Shown piece after piece: positions 1 through 12,485 of a stretch of 64,000 bases of DNA. The notes beneath the pieces were generated by a model. It made no database searches. It had not been told where the DNA came from and saw only the letters and a program-made list of their open reading frames with translations. A program made the position numbers and the translations under genes. Positions within the stretch are counted from its first letter, which is position 1; each line of letters begins with the position of its first letter. Source of the stretch: Macquaria australasica (Eukaryota; Chordata; Actinopteri; Centrarchiformes; Percichthyidae); contig SEMN01000328.1 of the NCBI GenBank assembly GCA_005408345.1, positions 504,001 to 568,000 of the forward strand, read 5' to 3'.

Positions 1-195
1 GTTGATGCACACACAGCCAGTCAGCAGGGCAATGGAGGAAACATAGGGTTGCATAAAAATGTGTCCACCTTTCACCTGCAGTCAAAATGTGAGCTTTTTA
101 AATATTATTTAGAGGTGGATTGGGTCAAAGGTAGCTGATCAAATGAAAAATCAGTGGTATAAAAAGGACAACCAGGAATGACATGTTTGCAGACT

Positions 196-727
196 TGACG
201 CTCGACATTATTAGAAATACACTTATTTGTTTTCTTGTCAAGAGTTAGGTGAGAAGAATGACACCACTTTCATATAGACCAAATGAAGCTGGAGCCAGCC
301 TGTTAGCTTAGCTTAGCATAAAGACTGGAAACAGAAGTAAACAACTAGCCTAGCTCTGTTCAAAGGTAACAGAATCTGCCTGCCAGCACCTCTAAAGCTC
401 GCTAATTAACAGGTTGCATCTCGTTTGTTTAATCAGTACAAAAACAAGTGTAAAAACATCACCGTGAGGTTACCAGGCAACCAGACTCCAGGAAGTCACT
501 GCACTCGGCCAAGAAACAGTCCCGCAGATAACCCCCCCCGTTAATCTGCAGTGTTAATTAGCAAGCTTTAGAGGTGTTGGTAGGCAGAATTTGTTACCTT
601 TGAACAGAACTAAGCTAGTTGTTTCCATCTGTTTCCAGTCTTTATGCTAAGCTACTTCTAAGATAGCTCTAGCTTCATATTTAACGAGCGAATTAGTGTA
701 TTTCCAAAATGTCGCACTATTCCTTTA
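196..727. repeat. Foldback (inverted-repeat) MITE-like element, full copy
   Basis: Two arms, about 200-415 and 545-727, are imperfect reverse complements. Both contain the word GCATAAAGACTGGAAACAG in its two orientations, a TCAAAGGTAACA block and a CTCTAAAGC block. The outer right end reads CCTTTAAAG. Related sequence occurs at 26000-26230 and 47727-48120, so this is an interspersed family and not a unique hairpin. It has no coding capacity and sits in an mrtfb intron. Class (hAT-like or other) not determined. Confidence 0.8.
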
Positions 728-3523
728 AAGCGACCTGATAAAAGTACAAAGTAAGAAAGAAAAAAAAAACACTTTGTTGCCTTACTTTTCAACTCTATGT
801 TAACAAAAATAAATCATCTGACAATAATCACTGTAACACTAATGCATAGACAACCAGAGACCTCAGAGTGTGTGACATTCTAATGGAGACTGACACGTTT
901 CTGAGTTGCAACAGAAACACTTTTAACAGAGTTAAATACATCGCTAAACCCAGATAGGTGCAACAGGGAGGGTGTGTGCACCCACCCATGACTTTGGCCG
1001 TTTAAAGACTCAATTCCAAAAATAATTCAAATGCATCAGTACAGTTGCGATGGACTTCCTGTATAACAGAGAAAGCAGGCTATATAGAGTTAATTACAGG
1101 CAGCATTCACTATTTATAAACTTCTCAAAATTCTGTAGATGGAAGTTTGCTTCCTGGAAAGTAGCAGATTATCATTTGGAGATCCTATTTTAGTCTAAAA
1201 GTTTGGCAATATAAACATAATAATCAACAGTGAATGACATAAGGACATAAAATGATTGTCTGCAAAGGTTTCAGGCTTCATTCATTTATCAAGATGATTA
1301 AGTGACTCAGTCTTTGCTTTAACTTTTGATTATCTTTTGTCTCTAGCTGTGAGCTCCTTTATCCTCGTGGCAGACTTTTGCTGTTATCAATAACCTTATT
1401 GATTTCACATCATAGGCTACCTCTTACTGGCCAGACTCTCATTCCCTTTCACAACCAACTCACAGCCCTGAGTCTTGATGTACCCATCTGCTGACAGAGC
1501 AGCACTCCAGTTCTCCCCCTCTCTCCCTGCAGACTCTCTAGAGAGCTACAGCCTCCTGCCCCACACGACTGAAGTGGTCTCAGACACTCAGACCTGTCAT
1601 GATGGTAGACAGATTAACACCTGCATGTTAAAACCAATATGAGAGAGAGGACTGTCTGTGGTTGGCAAAGTGCTGGTGGATGGCTCAGAGGGTGGAAAGT
1701 ATGAGGTGTGTGTTCTCACTGGAGGGGAAATGACAAAAGCCAAGATGATGAGTGGGTGCTACTACTGTTGACATTCCACAGAAATTTTCCACCGTCAACA
1801 CATCAAGACTTAGTGTGCTCTCCTGCTGACAGCAGCAGCCACCGCGCACGACAGCACAAAGTCCTACAATTATCCAAAACTTGTTTAATCCAGCCTGGTA
1901 CATTTCTGGCTGAACACCCTGCGTTTGTTGACTGTATCTGACAAATGAAGATTTTTCTGAGCACGGCGATCAATATTGCAGTGATTATTTGCACTGAACT
2001 GATCTCCCTACACCATCTAAACCAGGATTAGGACCTGGCAAAGGCGGCAGTGAATCTAACCCACTCCTAAAGCCTGGTAATTACGTACCCCGTCCATCAG
2101 TGTCTGAGTCAGTCCCATGTGGCTGCCAAAATAACACCAACATCGTGAGGGTGAGGAGAAGCTAACATGCAGGCTGGCTAGCACGATGGATTTTCATTTC
2201 CTTTGCAGAAAAAACAAACTCAGGGAACTTTCAGGGGTTGAGGACTCACTTTTATGGCCTGTTTTGAACGTATTAGGTGATTCTGGGAGTACGTGCCTGT
2301 GTGCTTGTATATATGCATTATTGAACAGCTTGTAGGCCATCTATGTATGAAGGGTATTTAAGGCTAAACAGGGCTGCCATATCATGTTGGAGGAGTTGCA
2401 ACAAAGTCAAAGAGCATAATGTTATTACATTTACTAGCTGTTACGTTTGTGTGTCTGATTTACGCGGAATTTAATTTCAGTGAATGTATTTATGGACAGT
2501 TGTTCCACCTTTTTAACCCCCTATATGCATTCATTGGGACCCAGGACCATTTTACACTCTGTCTAATTCTAGTTTTCTTCAATTACACCCTCAAGTCCCT
2601 TCTATTATTATTATCTTATGTTTTTCTCTAAAAAGTTTAGAGGGTCATTAGACAACCCAGGTATGCAAGAGTGTCATCTTTTTTGTTTAGTTTTTTTTTT
2701 TTTTTTTACAGTGTGCAGGTAGCAGGTAATAACACATAATGTGTTTACTTGCTTGGCTGATTTTGAGCAATACTGTTTCCTCATGTTTTCTGTCACAGTA
2801 ACACGATGGAGCAGCACCTGCTTTGATTTCGGAGGGTTTTGATGACAGTTGAAAATTTTCAGAGTTACTGTGATCATCATGAATGATCAAAAGTGATCAT
2901 TCAGATAAATTAGCAGCGGAATTAGAGCACGAGTATGACGTCGCTAGCTCAGACACGAGCTTCACAGCAAAACTGTGGACAGCTGCAAACAGCCATTTTA
3001 CAACAACAATAATTAAATATACTAGAATGTGTTAAAACACAATTTGAAAACATTGTTTTTAGCATGGAAGAGTGATAGGAAAAATATGTGTTTATGGGGG
3101 GTTATTAGTGTTAATAATACAGTACGTTTTAGAAATTAAGTATTTAGGAACGTTTGGCTAAAACCAGAGCCAACATAAGACGCTGCAACTTCATATGTGT
3201 AATTGTCTTTCTGAAACAGGATGAGAGTGAACAGTAAGTTTCATTATAGGTTAATGCATTTTTTGATAAAGAGAAAATCCAAAGTGATTCCTATAATGAA
3301 TAGAAGCTAACAAAATCTTTGAATTTGTGAAGCTAAAACCAGCAAAGGTTTTGGTTATTTTACTTTATACATTTTACTTTTTATAGTGTCATGGCACCTC
3401 CTTAGTTATTTTAGCAGAAGGAAGTCTAAATCTTTTTTGGTCATTCTTCCATCATGGCGGCCAGTTTAATGTATCTCCTGTCCTAGTGTGCCATGACAGG
3501 CCTGTGCAGCAGGATGTCCTCAC
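728..3523. other. mrtfb intron sequence, no gene seen
   Basis: AT-rich non-coding sequence downstream, in the minus-strand sense, of the first recognised mrtfb coding exon. The next mrtfb exon, expected to encode the start of the first RPEL motif region, was not found here and probably lies left of the window. Short open frames at 1685-1994 overlap on both strands and look like chance. A poly-T/poly-A run lies near 2692-2707. Confidence 0.5.
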
Positions 3524-3686
3524 CATTTTTGCGTTCATTGAGTGGAGGCAGATTCTGTGTGGGCTGCAGCGACAGCTCCTCCATCTCATGGGTCACCGCC
3601 TCGCTCTGGGGACTGGGCAACAGCAGACTCAACATCCCATAGTCCCCCTCTGCTCCTAGCTGGCCCTGAGAAGCCTGGGGCTCCAT
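3524..3686 (-). CDS. mrtfb: Myocardin-related transcription factor B, first coding exon (partial gene)
   Basis: MRTF-B is an actin-binding coactivator of serum response factor that shuttles between cytoplasm and nucleus. This exon encodes 54 residues plus one base. Its second half (SPQSEAVTHE, then NLPPLNERKN) matches, from memory, the N-terminus of vertebrate long-form MRTF-B just before the first RPEL actin-binding region. ATG at 3686 is preceded by an in-frame TGA nine bases upstream, which fixes the start. The exon ends AAAAATG|gtgagg, phase 1, leaving G to begin the valine codon expected in the family. A strong pyrimidine-rich acceptor at 3773-3772 suggests the exon starts at 3771 with 86 bases of 5' UTR. 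The RPEL, SAP and transactivation parts are off the left edge. The paralogue MRTF-A lacks this N-terminal string, so B is preferred. Confidence 0.85.
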
Positions 3687-3771
3687 CCTGCCTCAGGAGG
3701 GGATTGGGGAGGGTCCCAGGCAAGCAACAGGGGTATGGGTCACCGTCCCTTTGGTTATGTCTCGCTGCTAC
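3687..3771 (-). other. mrtfb: 5' UTR part of the first mrtfb coding exon
   Basis: On the minus strand a long pyrimidine tract ends in ATCCACACAG at 3772, followed by exon sequence up to the ATG at 3686. A second possible acceptor (GAGGCAG just before the ATG) would give almost no UTR, but it has a weaker tract. The boundary is inferred from splice-site quality alone. Confidence 0.5.
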
Positions 3772-5941
3772 CTGTGTGGATACAAGAAACAAGAAGAGAG
3801 AATGAGGAGTTGGAGGGAAATCCAGTAACTGCTTTAATCCCCTCACTGAAGAAATCCACAGGAGGAATACATCACTCAACGATATTTTGTGGGCTCCTCA
3901 TGAACATCAGTAATTCAAAATAATCATCATTCTGTTGGTATGACTACTTCACCCAACTGGTGAAATGCTAAGGGTGGCATTTCATTCAAGCCATCTGGAA
4001 GAGCTCAGTTGCAGCCCAAATTATTCATTAAACGAGCTGGGTTGGCCATTATACCGAGTAATCACTTCGAACCGCCGCTCATGAGAAACAACGCCAGTAT
4101 GTGCATGAATGTTCTCTCTGTTCAGACGGGCTTCATAATCTGGAATATGACGTCGCCGTGGCGGTTTCAAACAGAGGGAACGGAAACATTTCACGGAGCA
4201 AAACAAACAGTTTCGTATCCATGGCTTCCCAGCAGTCTCTTAACCAGCAGATGACAGACTGCTCGGTCTGAACATCTATGCTATTTATCGCTCTCCAGCA
4301 GCACCCACATGTATCCATTCCAGGGCCTAAGCACTCTTTACTAACCATCCTTATGTGTTACTTTTGGCCGAGAACCAATGTGTTCCTATGGCTGCTTTTA
4401 TGTCTCCCTGTAGGCCCTTAAAGTGCCAAAGGAATTAGACAGTCCAGCGAGATGATTGGACGTTACTGGACATTTGGTTTCAACATGTCTGAATGTTGTC
4501 CATTCTGGTTGCTGAGCGCTGATGCCATGTCACTTATCCAAACACAACAAATCTCAAAGCCCATGTTTCATCATCTCTTGTTCAGCTTTTAAAGATTGTA
4601 TTGTAGTCTATAAAGAGTTTTTGCAATGCAAATGGTATTTTTTCAAAAATAGATGTTTGAATTCCCATCTCATTTTCATCTGTTTTTTGAATAATCAAAA
4701 CAACGATAAATTCTAACCATATATGTCATGCATGAAGCTCAAAAAGCACAAAAATACTTCTTGTGACATCTCATTGAAAAAAGAAGCAATCAAGAAGGCA
4801 CTGAACCGGCCAAAACTAGAAACTAAAACCATCTAATCATATATAGCATTTTCCTGCTATTTCCCCACCAATCAGACACCCGGTATTAACATGGGAGTCA
4901 ATCTCAGTTCACTTGGCATTTACCGGCAATCTGAATTGGTGCACGTTGAGTCTGGCGAACACTGCAAAATTACCCCACTCTCTAAAACTTGGCTTCTGAC
5001 CCGCAGCCACTTTTGGGCCCCTTAATGGTGATTAAGTGCCACTAAAGCACCACGATACAGACGCTATTCAGGCCTTGATGTTCAACAGTTTAACCTCGGT
5101 GGTTTTCTGTGAAAGAGCTGCAGGAACAGCATCTCCCGTGACAGCATCTTTAGTGAATAACCAGTCTATGCTCTTTCTGGGTCAAACCTGTGAGAAAAGG
5201 GACTCTACATGCATCGACTCTGGTCATGTGGTATTTCATCGCTCTCAGGTTGTCTTTCAGTGGGAGTAGGAGGTCGTTCGCCAATGAAATTTGACATCAG
5301 CCAATCAGGTCCTGGATTTTACTCGTTAATACAGAATTATCCTCCTTCCCCTCAGTTTCTCTATCAAAGAGTTGGAACACGAACTACAACGGAAAGATAA
5401 ATAGCACTTAATTCTCATTTTAAGTATCTGGCCCTCAATGCAGAACTAATATCCTTAGCTCAGTGACGTAGGTTTTGTGTGTCAATATTGTTTTCACCCA
5501 AAAGTTCGCAAAGAATTAAACACATACAGAAGAAGAGTGATAATGAAAAAAGAAATACAAATCTATTTCAGAGTGCATCACAACCTCCTAAACCAGGTCA
5601 GATTTGTTTGCGTGATGGTCTGCACGTGCGTGAGAGACAACCCCAACTACACGAAGGCAAACCAGAGGCGTGGTTGGTAACTGTCAACCAATTGTTGATA
5701 ACACAATAATGATACTCTTTCAGCTGGTGAGTTCATGCCTACCTGTAGTAGCAGAGGACAGCAGGGGATAGAGGAAAGAGATGGCCGGGCTAGTTGCTGT
5801 CAAGAGTCACGTTAAGCCATGGATTCAAACCTGGTGGGAGACAGAAAGGAGCAAACATTAATATAATCGCAACTCCACCCTCCAACTCTACCCTGCACGC
5901 CCAATAGAGTGAAAATAAATAATATGCTCAGTCCTCTAATG
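3772..5941. other. mrtfb 5' intron, left part
   Basis: No convincing exon on either strand. Open frames at 4009-4348 and 5036-5709 overlap in several frames, show no family I recognise and lack splice context. Treated as non-coding intron. Confidence 0.45.
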
Positions 5942-5943
5942 TA

Positions 5944-5972
5944 CACTGCTTAAAAAAAATTAAGGGAACACT
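5944..5972 (+). repeat. Left terminal inverted repeat of the Tc1-like element
   Basis: Reads CACTGCTTAAAAAAAATTAA then GGGAACACT, immediately inside the TA dinucleotide. Matches the right arm apart from one A of length and one transition. Confidence 0.92.
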
Positions 5973-6234
5973 CAATCATCACAGTATAACACCCAGTCAA
6001 TTAAACTTCTGGGATATCGACCTGTCCAGTTAGGAAGCGTAAGTGATTGTGAATCAAATTTACCTGCTTTGGTGCCAATGAAAGCGACAACAGGAGAGGC
6101 AACAGCAAGACAACCCCCAAAAAGGGAATGGTTTTGCAGGTGGTGGCCACGGACCATTTCTCTCTCCTGATCCTTCCTGACTGATTTTCCTGAAGTTTTG
6201 CATTTTGCTAGTGCTCTTGTCACTCCTGGTAGCA

Positions 6235-6855
6235 TGACGCGGTACCTGCAGCCCATTCAGCTTGCACAGGTAGTCCAGCTCCTCCAGGATGGCACATCCA
6301 TTCGTGCCGCCGCATGAAGGTTTGCTGTATCTCCCAGCACAGTCTCCAGAGTGTGGAGGAGATACCAGGAGACAGGCCATTACACGAGGAAAGCTGGACA
6401 GGGCCGTAGCAGGGCAACAACCCAGCAGCAGGACCGGCATCTGCTCCTTTGTGCGAGGAGGAACAGGAGGAGCATTGCCCTTTGTCAGACCCATTGTCAG
6501 ACCTTATGCTGGTGCAGTGGGCCCCGGGTTCCTCCTGGTGCAGGACAATGCCCGGCCTCATGTGGCCAGAGTGTGTAGGCAGTTCCTGGATGATGAAGGC
6601 ATTGATTACACTGACTGGCCCTCACCTTCCCCAGACCTGAATCCAATTGAGAACCTCTGGTACGTTATGTATCGGCGCATCCGACGCCGCCAAGTAGTGC
6701 CACAGACTGTCCAGGAGCTCACTGATGCCCTGGTCCAGGTCTGGGAGGAGATCCCCCAGGACATCATCCGCGGTCTCATCAGGAGCATGCCCAGACGTTG
6801 TTGGGAGTGCATACAGACACATGGAGACCATACACACTACGGAGTCACATTATGA
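6235..6855 (+). pseudogene. Broken Tc1-like transposase
   Basis: Two blocks remain in different frames. The first (about 6235-6490) encodes a helix-turn-helix-like N-terminus with VQLLQDGTSIRAAA, an in-frame TGA near 6317, then RFAVSPSTVSRVWRRYQ. The second (frame opening before 6490, ending at the stop at 6853-6855) encodes the C-terminal catalytic part, with the hallmarks QDNARPHVA and SPDLNPIENLW. The middle of the catalytic domain, where the first aspartate should be, is missing, which points to an internal deletion plus frame change. It cannot make an active enzyme. Family assignment rests on the DNARPH and DLNPIE motifs and the TA-flanked repeats. Confidence 0.88.
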
Positions 6856-7073
6856 GTTGTTGTGATGAAATTTACGCAAGTTGGATCAGCCTGTGATTTT
6901 GATTTTTCACTTTCATTTTCAGTGTGATTTTGAATCCAGCCCTCAATGGGTTGATGAGTTTGGTTTCCATTGACCATTCTTACGTCGTTTTGTTCTCAAC
7001 TAATTACACAATGTATATCAATGAAGATTTTCAACTTGAATATTTCATTCATCGAGATCCACTGTGTGATTTT

Positions 7074-7101
7074 AGTGTTCCCTTAATTTTTTTGAGCAGT
7101 G
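7074..7101 (-). repeat. Right terminal inverted repeat of the Tc1-like element
   Basis: The reverse complement reads CACTGCTCAAAAAAATTAAG then GGAACACT and pairs with 5944-5972; TA follows at 7102-7103. Confidence 0.92.
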
Positions 7102-8099
7102 TATTTTACATTTGATTTCCTGTTTCTAAAGTGAGTTTCTGCAGGTAGCAATCTTTTCCATCTCTGTCCAGCCGTGTTGGCTATTGCTGGTCTTTCTCCC
7201 TGTGTTTCTCCCAAAAAAGTAACTTTTGTCAATGAATATTCAAAATACATTTTCTAAAGATAGAACTTCAAAAAGCTCTACTATACTATAAAGAGCAAGA
7301 TTCAAAACCAACCCCAAAAAACACTGAAACAATGGTATTTTGTTACACGGCATTAGGGCAGAGACACACTACAAAAGGAATACATTTTAAAGGGAAAAGA
7401 ATAAGTACAAGAAACAAATGCGATATTATGCTTACAAATTAAAATCCATTAAAAATAATAATGAATTTAATAAAATGAATAATGATACAAAAAAAATACA
7501 CACACAGTGCCGAACCAGACACTGATGTTGTTTGAATAGGTGTGTTTGAAGTAGAGAATAAAACAGATGACAAGTACCACTCAAAGAAGCCTGAATGAAA
7601 CTAGCCGACCCTCAAGGATGCATCAAGGCTGGAAAATTAATGATCACGGGTTGCAGGGAAAACCTGCAGTGGTCTCTCAGACAATGGCAGTGGATCGTCC
7701 ATGCAGAGACAATAGAAACTCTCTGTACTGATGACTGAAGAGCTGTAATGTAGCGTCACACTGCAGTCCGAGGGAGAGACTCTCAGAATAAGAATCAATC
7801 AGCTGCACACAGAAGCTTTCAGGACATGTGCCGAGTGTAACTAGATTAGGGTTTGACGGATTTATCAATTTACTGACACTCTGGGCAGATAATGGTCTTG
7901 TACTACACATCGGATAATTGCCAGTTTATTCATGTAGGTTCCCTCCTCCCCACTGCATCATAAAAACTGCAATGATTTTTTGCTTCTTTTTGGTCAATTA
8001 TTCTTCATTTACATGTAGATGTATGGGTTTTAATGGAGAGATTTTTGGCTATGATTTTCTGAAGCTGGTTTAGAACATTTTCACTAGCAATACAAGTCT

Positions 8100-8114
8100 G
8101 GGGGGGGGGGGGGC
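8100..8114 (+). repeat. G homopolymer
   Basis: An uninterrupted run of about 14 G follows CT at 8100. It is prone to length error in sequencing. Confidence 0.9.
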
Positions 8115-9228
8115 ATGGAAAAAGAAAAAATAACCACATATTGACATAAAAAAGCATTAATTAAATGAAAAAAGAAGAGAAAGAAAAAAGGAGAGAGAAA
8201 AGGAGGTGACGTCAGGATTCCAACGGTCGGAGCAACACATGATGTGTGTGTTTATGTGTTGTGGGGCAAAGTGAGAGGGAGAAACGAGGGTAGGTGAACA
8301 AGAGAGTGAAGAGAAAGAAAGGAGGCTGTGAAAGAGAGAAGGAGGAACAAACAACTGTCACGGATGATGGGGCGTTGAGGGATAAACATCGGAGCGGCCC
8401 CAGCAGAATCAAAGAGCAGATCCAGATGGCGGGCGCGGTGTGTTGCTCTGCCCTGGACTGCCCTGTTCTTTTAATGGCAGGGGGCAACAAGTACCATGTG
8501 TTTCATCAAAGGGTAATGCAGACATACCATACACACACACACACACAAGTAAACACACTACTAGAGTCAAAGGTGGGCATCTGCTACTCATGTTAATGCT
8601 CAAGTGTAATTAGGGTTGGGAGATTGGACGAATATAATGGCTATCGGCGATTGTTTTGTTTTTTTGGGCCGATTTGTTGGGCGATTTTTGTCATTCTAAA
8701 TTTTGAAGCACTATTCAAAGCGTGCACAAATAGGAAGTGGCAGTTGGAGCTGGGCCATATTATGCCTGTTCTTGTTACACTGATTTCTGACGAGTCGTTT
8801 ACAAAACAGGACAGTGATTAAATGACAGTTAAGCCGTCTTTAGTGGTCACTGTCTGATCGATTGGCGCTGAAAAGCAACATCAATGCATAAATTATATAT
8901 GAGAACTAGATCAAAAACTGTATGTGCTGTTGTGCACCCTGATCATTTAATAGCACAGTTATGTTATCCCCACCTGTTTGTTCATTTGGAGGCTTCAAGC
9001 GGAGGCGTCCTTTATCTGACGCCACTGGACTCTTTTTCAAATAGTGTGGGACAGCTGTTCAGCCTGTCTTTACAGATTATTGCTTAGCAAAGATCTCAAG
9101 GTGATTTATTTTGTTTAATTGAAGAAGAGTAGCCTAAAGGCTTTAATGTTTCAGTAAAATTAGATTTCCACATTAAAGACCGCAGATGTCAGTCTGGGGA
9201 GCGGGGACTCCCCCACCCCCTGTGCATG

Positions 9229-9230
<2 letters not shown>

Positions 9231-9281
<51 letters not shown>
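9231..9281. repeat. (AC)n microsatellite
   Basis: About 25 perfect AC units. Confidence 0.97.
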
Positions 9282-9283
<2 letters not shown>

Positions 9284-9534
9284 TATATCGTCAATCGCCG
9301 GCTATAAAAAGGTTTGGGTGGGTCAGAGCAGTACTATATTATTCTGCTACCAGGCAGTCATTGCAGTGACCCACGCTTAGGTCAATCATCAACATGTCAG
9401 AGGCAACAAAAGTTAATTTTCAATCAGTATTTGTGGAGATATAGTGAGGATGACATAGAAAAGAGTTTGCAACTGCCATGGAAAGATGGCATGACCAGCT
9501 TGTCGTACTGATCATATACTGGGCAGACGCTGTG

Positions 9535-9567
9535 GGACAATAAAGGCTTATCTTATCTTATCTTAGA
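9535..9567 (+). repeat. Retroelement-like 3' tail with TTATC repeat
   Basis: GGGACAATAAAGGCTTATC followed by two more TTATC units. An AATAAA-type signal followed by a short tandem tail is the usual 3' end of fish non-LTR retroelements or SINEs. The body upstream was not recognised. Confidence 0.4.
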
Positions 9568-10810
9568 CACTCAACCAAAAAACCCAACAACAAACTGGCT
9601 AACAACGCCATCTTCTGATCCCCGCACTCTCACTGGAAGAGCTAAAAATAGATCCTCGTTAAGAGACTTCTAAATGACATATTTCATTTATGGGACACTA
9701 ACATTGCCACTTCCCAACAGACTTCAGTTTGATGGTGGTTTGAAGCTATTTCTCCACATTACCAATGCTTATTGTGACGCTTGTGGATTCTGTGATTAAC
9801 TGAAAAACAAAAACTGGCTTCAGGTTTCATTTGTGTTTTCATATCTGCAGCACTAGACGATCAGAGTTCAACTAGGTAGGTAATTTGAGTCAACACTTTT
9901 GCAGTATGATGACAGTATCTGGGTGTGTCTGCCCCCTGAGGCTGTTCTTTCTCTCTCAACCTCATAAAGGCCTAGACGAATGCTGTCCAAGTGAGAGGCT
10001 TTATGACGTTCTACCATGAATATCTTCCTGATTGTCTTGAGGCTGCTGGGACTGAGCGAAGAACAACCTCTTACGTGGGAAGTCAGGAAATGCAATAATA
10101 TTCAAAGTCCAACCAGTATTTCACAATCAGGTTTTCAGCAAAACAATCAGTAAATCACTAATTTTGAAGCCATTCAAAGGAATGGGAATAATTACAACCA
10201 CACCACAGAGCTATGTATCAACAACAGTAACAAACACAGAGAAGCCACCACTTCCCAGTCTCTGCATACCGACGAGAAGAGGTCATGGGTCAGCTTTACT
10301 ACAAATACGCCTGGCTGTGAAGCCTTCAAGTGATGAAGTACCCACAAGCACTCACATTCACTCAACTGACAGCATGAGATAACTGAAAACTGCAGGCTTG
10401 GCCTAAGAGCTAATACACCATGAACAGTCAAGGAGGTCTGGTTTCTGTTAATGAAAAAGAACATGTGATGAAACAATGACACGGCACAATTGTAAAAAAC
10501 AAATAGTCCTAACATCTCGAAGTACAAAGTAAAAAAAATTTTGTTTAAAACTAGATATCCTATGCCCTGGATGACTGGAAATCTTATTAGAAAAGAAAGA
10601 CCTGCTTAATTAAAATCAGCAGGGAAAAGCTGAGAAAAACTGCATGATTTATTATCATGTAGTTCAAGGCAATGAACATCACCTTATCTAACAAGGTTTT
10701 ACTTGTCGAAATAAATCATCTTGGGATTATTAATATCACCTAACCCTATAAACCATTAATTCTGTAATTATGTGACATATGCTAAACAAATGTACCATAC
10801 ACATCCAAAA

Positions 10811-10834
10811 CACACACACACACACACACACACA
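10811..10834. repeat. (CA)n microsatellite
   Basis: Twelve perfect CA units. Confidence 0.95.
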
Positions 10835-11522
10835 GAAGGACACAGCATGACAGCCACACCGTGCCAAACTACTTTTGTGGGCCTTAAACAGACCACGTCT
10901 AGTCGAACAAAAATGTCTTCTTTTAACCAGAGATAAGACAGGAATGATGTCATCACTGTGGCTCATTCACTAGAGTCGCTGTTCTGCTCTGTTCCCACAG
11001 ACACACGAGTGGTGTGGTGTCGTTTCCTTCCTGGCTGCCTTTGTGCACTTTGCTGAAAAGACCTTCTAAAAACAGTACAAAAGGAATGGACAAACAATAA
11101 AAACCAAGGTTTCAATGGCTGGAAGCCGATAACCATGGGACTGTCACACGTAAGAAAAGAAGGGCCATTGCAGCGGCTACTTAGCCAAACTTCAGAAAGA
11201 ACAAAAGCTCAAGAGTGCTGCCTGCAGTGAAGCATTATGTAGGCTGGTTATGTAAAGTAGTTTCCGAGACATGAAAATCTGAATGAACTACCCAGGATGA
11301 CACTCTTTTCTGTGGGTAGATAACTCCAGCATGTCAGTACTAATAACTCCTGAAACTCAGTAAGAGCCTGATTTGCCACACTCGCTGTAAGGGGGAAAAC
11401 CGTCCAATATTGGAGCATTCGTAAATTATTGACATTCCGTTTCATTTTCATTTAATTCGCCACAGGGAGAGACATGGAAACCCTAATCTGACGTGATGTG
11501 AGCAGGCAGTCTTCCTGCAAAC

Positions 11523-12485
11523 TAAAGCCTCTTTCATGCATAATTCCTGGTAAATTACTGGGATAACCATTCAGGCACCGCTAGTGATTTTCACTATTCA
11601 CACATGCAGCTACATTCAGGAACATTTCTGTCTTATGCCTTTTCACATGTGCCTTGGCAATGCCGGAATAGATGGGGCAAAGGACAGTCCAGCAGATGGT
11701 GGTAATGCAACACTTGCCAACCACCATAAAACTCAGCAGAAGAAGAAGAAGAAGATGGGGCAAGGTCGGATGTACGATGGCCCCAGGAAATGTGCCAGAC
11801 TTGGAAGCCAACTTGACATAGTGGCCAAACCGTGTAATTACGACTTCTGGGTCCGTCATGTGATGCACACAGGCCCCAAAATACTTTTTCCCAGAGACCA
11901 ACATTGTAAAAGAGACATCTGTAAATAAGCAAATTTTTTTTTTGAGGTACATCAACTAACCAGTACGAACACTTAAATAGTCCTTGCGGAAGCTATGTGA
12001 AAGAAGTCGAACTTTTTTGACTTCATGTGCCAATGAGCAACTTTCATAGGAATAAACAACAATGTATCCAGTTCTCTTTATAAATTCATGGCGAGGAGCG
12101 GTTTTTGTCCAGTGCCAATGTTCTTAAAATGTTCTTAACATGTACTCAATATTCAATTATCAAATCACCCACAAAAGCATTGGCAAGGCAAACCTAAACA
12201 AGTCACAGATTCAAATACGTCATCAGTGGAGTCTTGTGATCGGTTCGCGTCTTTCTTCAGACGGACGTAATGCTTTAAGTGCTTGCTTGCCCCTGCAATG
12301 TTACTGCTTTCATTCACAACACAGCTGTACCGGCATTTCCCCTGAAATGTTACTAGGTCTTGAGGTGGGAAATTGGCGGTACAGATTTCCCTGAATATTG
12401 ATCCCTGCTCCCATTCACACATGAGCCCATGCAGGAAATGTTCCTGAACATTTCAGGGACGGACTGCATGTGTGACAGGGGCTTA
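11523..12485. mobile_element. Probable non-autonomous DNA transposon with inverted subterminal repeats
   Basis: The left part holds CACACATGCAG (11599-11609) then TTCAGGAACATTT (11615-11627). The right part holds their reverse complements in mirrored order (12436-12448 and 12464-12474). The outer ends, TAAAGCCTCTTTCA at 11523 and the reverse complement of TGACAGGGGCTTA at 12473-12485, are also similar. No transposase frame is intact. The exact ends and superfamily are uncertain. Confidence 0.45.

Larger units (their letters stand above)
5944..7101 (+). mobile_element. Decayed Tc1/mariner-type DNA transposon
   Basis: The 1158-bp element is bounded by nearly identical terminal inverted repeats (CACTGCT, an A run, TTAAGGGAACACT) at 5944-5972 and 7074-7101, and flanked by TA at 5942-5943 and 7102-7103, the expected Tc1/mariner target duplication. 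It contains the remains of a DDE transposase on the plus strand. It lies in an mrtfb intron, transcribed antisense to that gene. The arms differ by one A and one C/T, so the insertion is not recent. Confidence 0.92.

Noticed and set aside
3586..3879. 97-codon minus-strand frame overlapping the mrtfb exon
   Set aside because: Different frame from the MRTF-B match and crosses the probable splice acceptor.
6060..6561. Open frames of 113 and 144 codons on the minus strand inside the Tc1-like element
   Set aside because: Shadows of the transposase; the plus strand holds the DNARPH and DLNPIE motifs.
9537..9567. CRISPR-like short direct repeats (TTATC)n
   Set aside because: Simple tandem tail without spacers in an animal genome.
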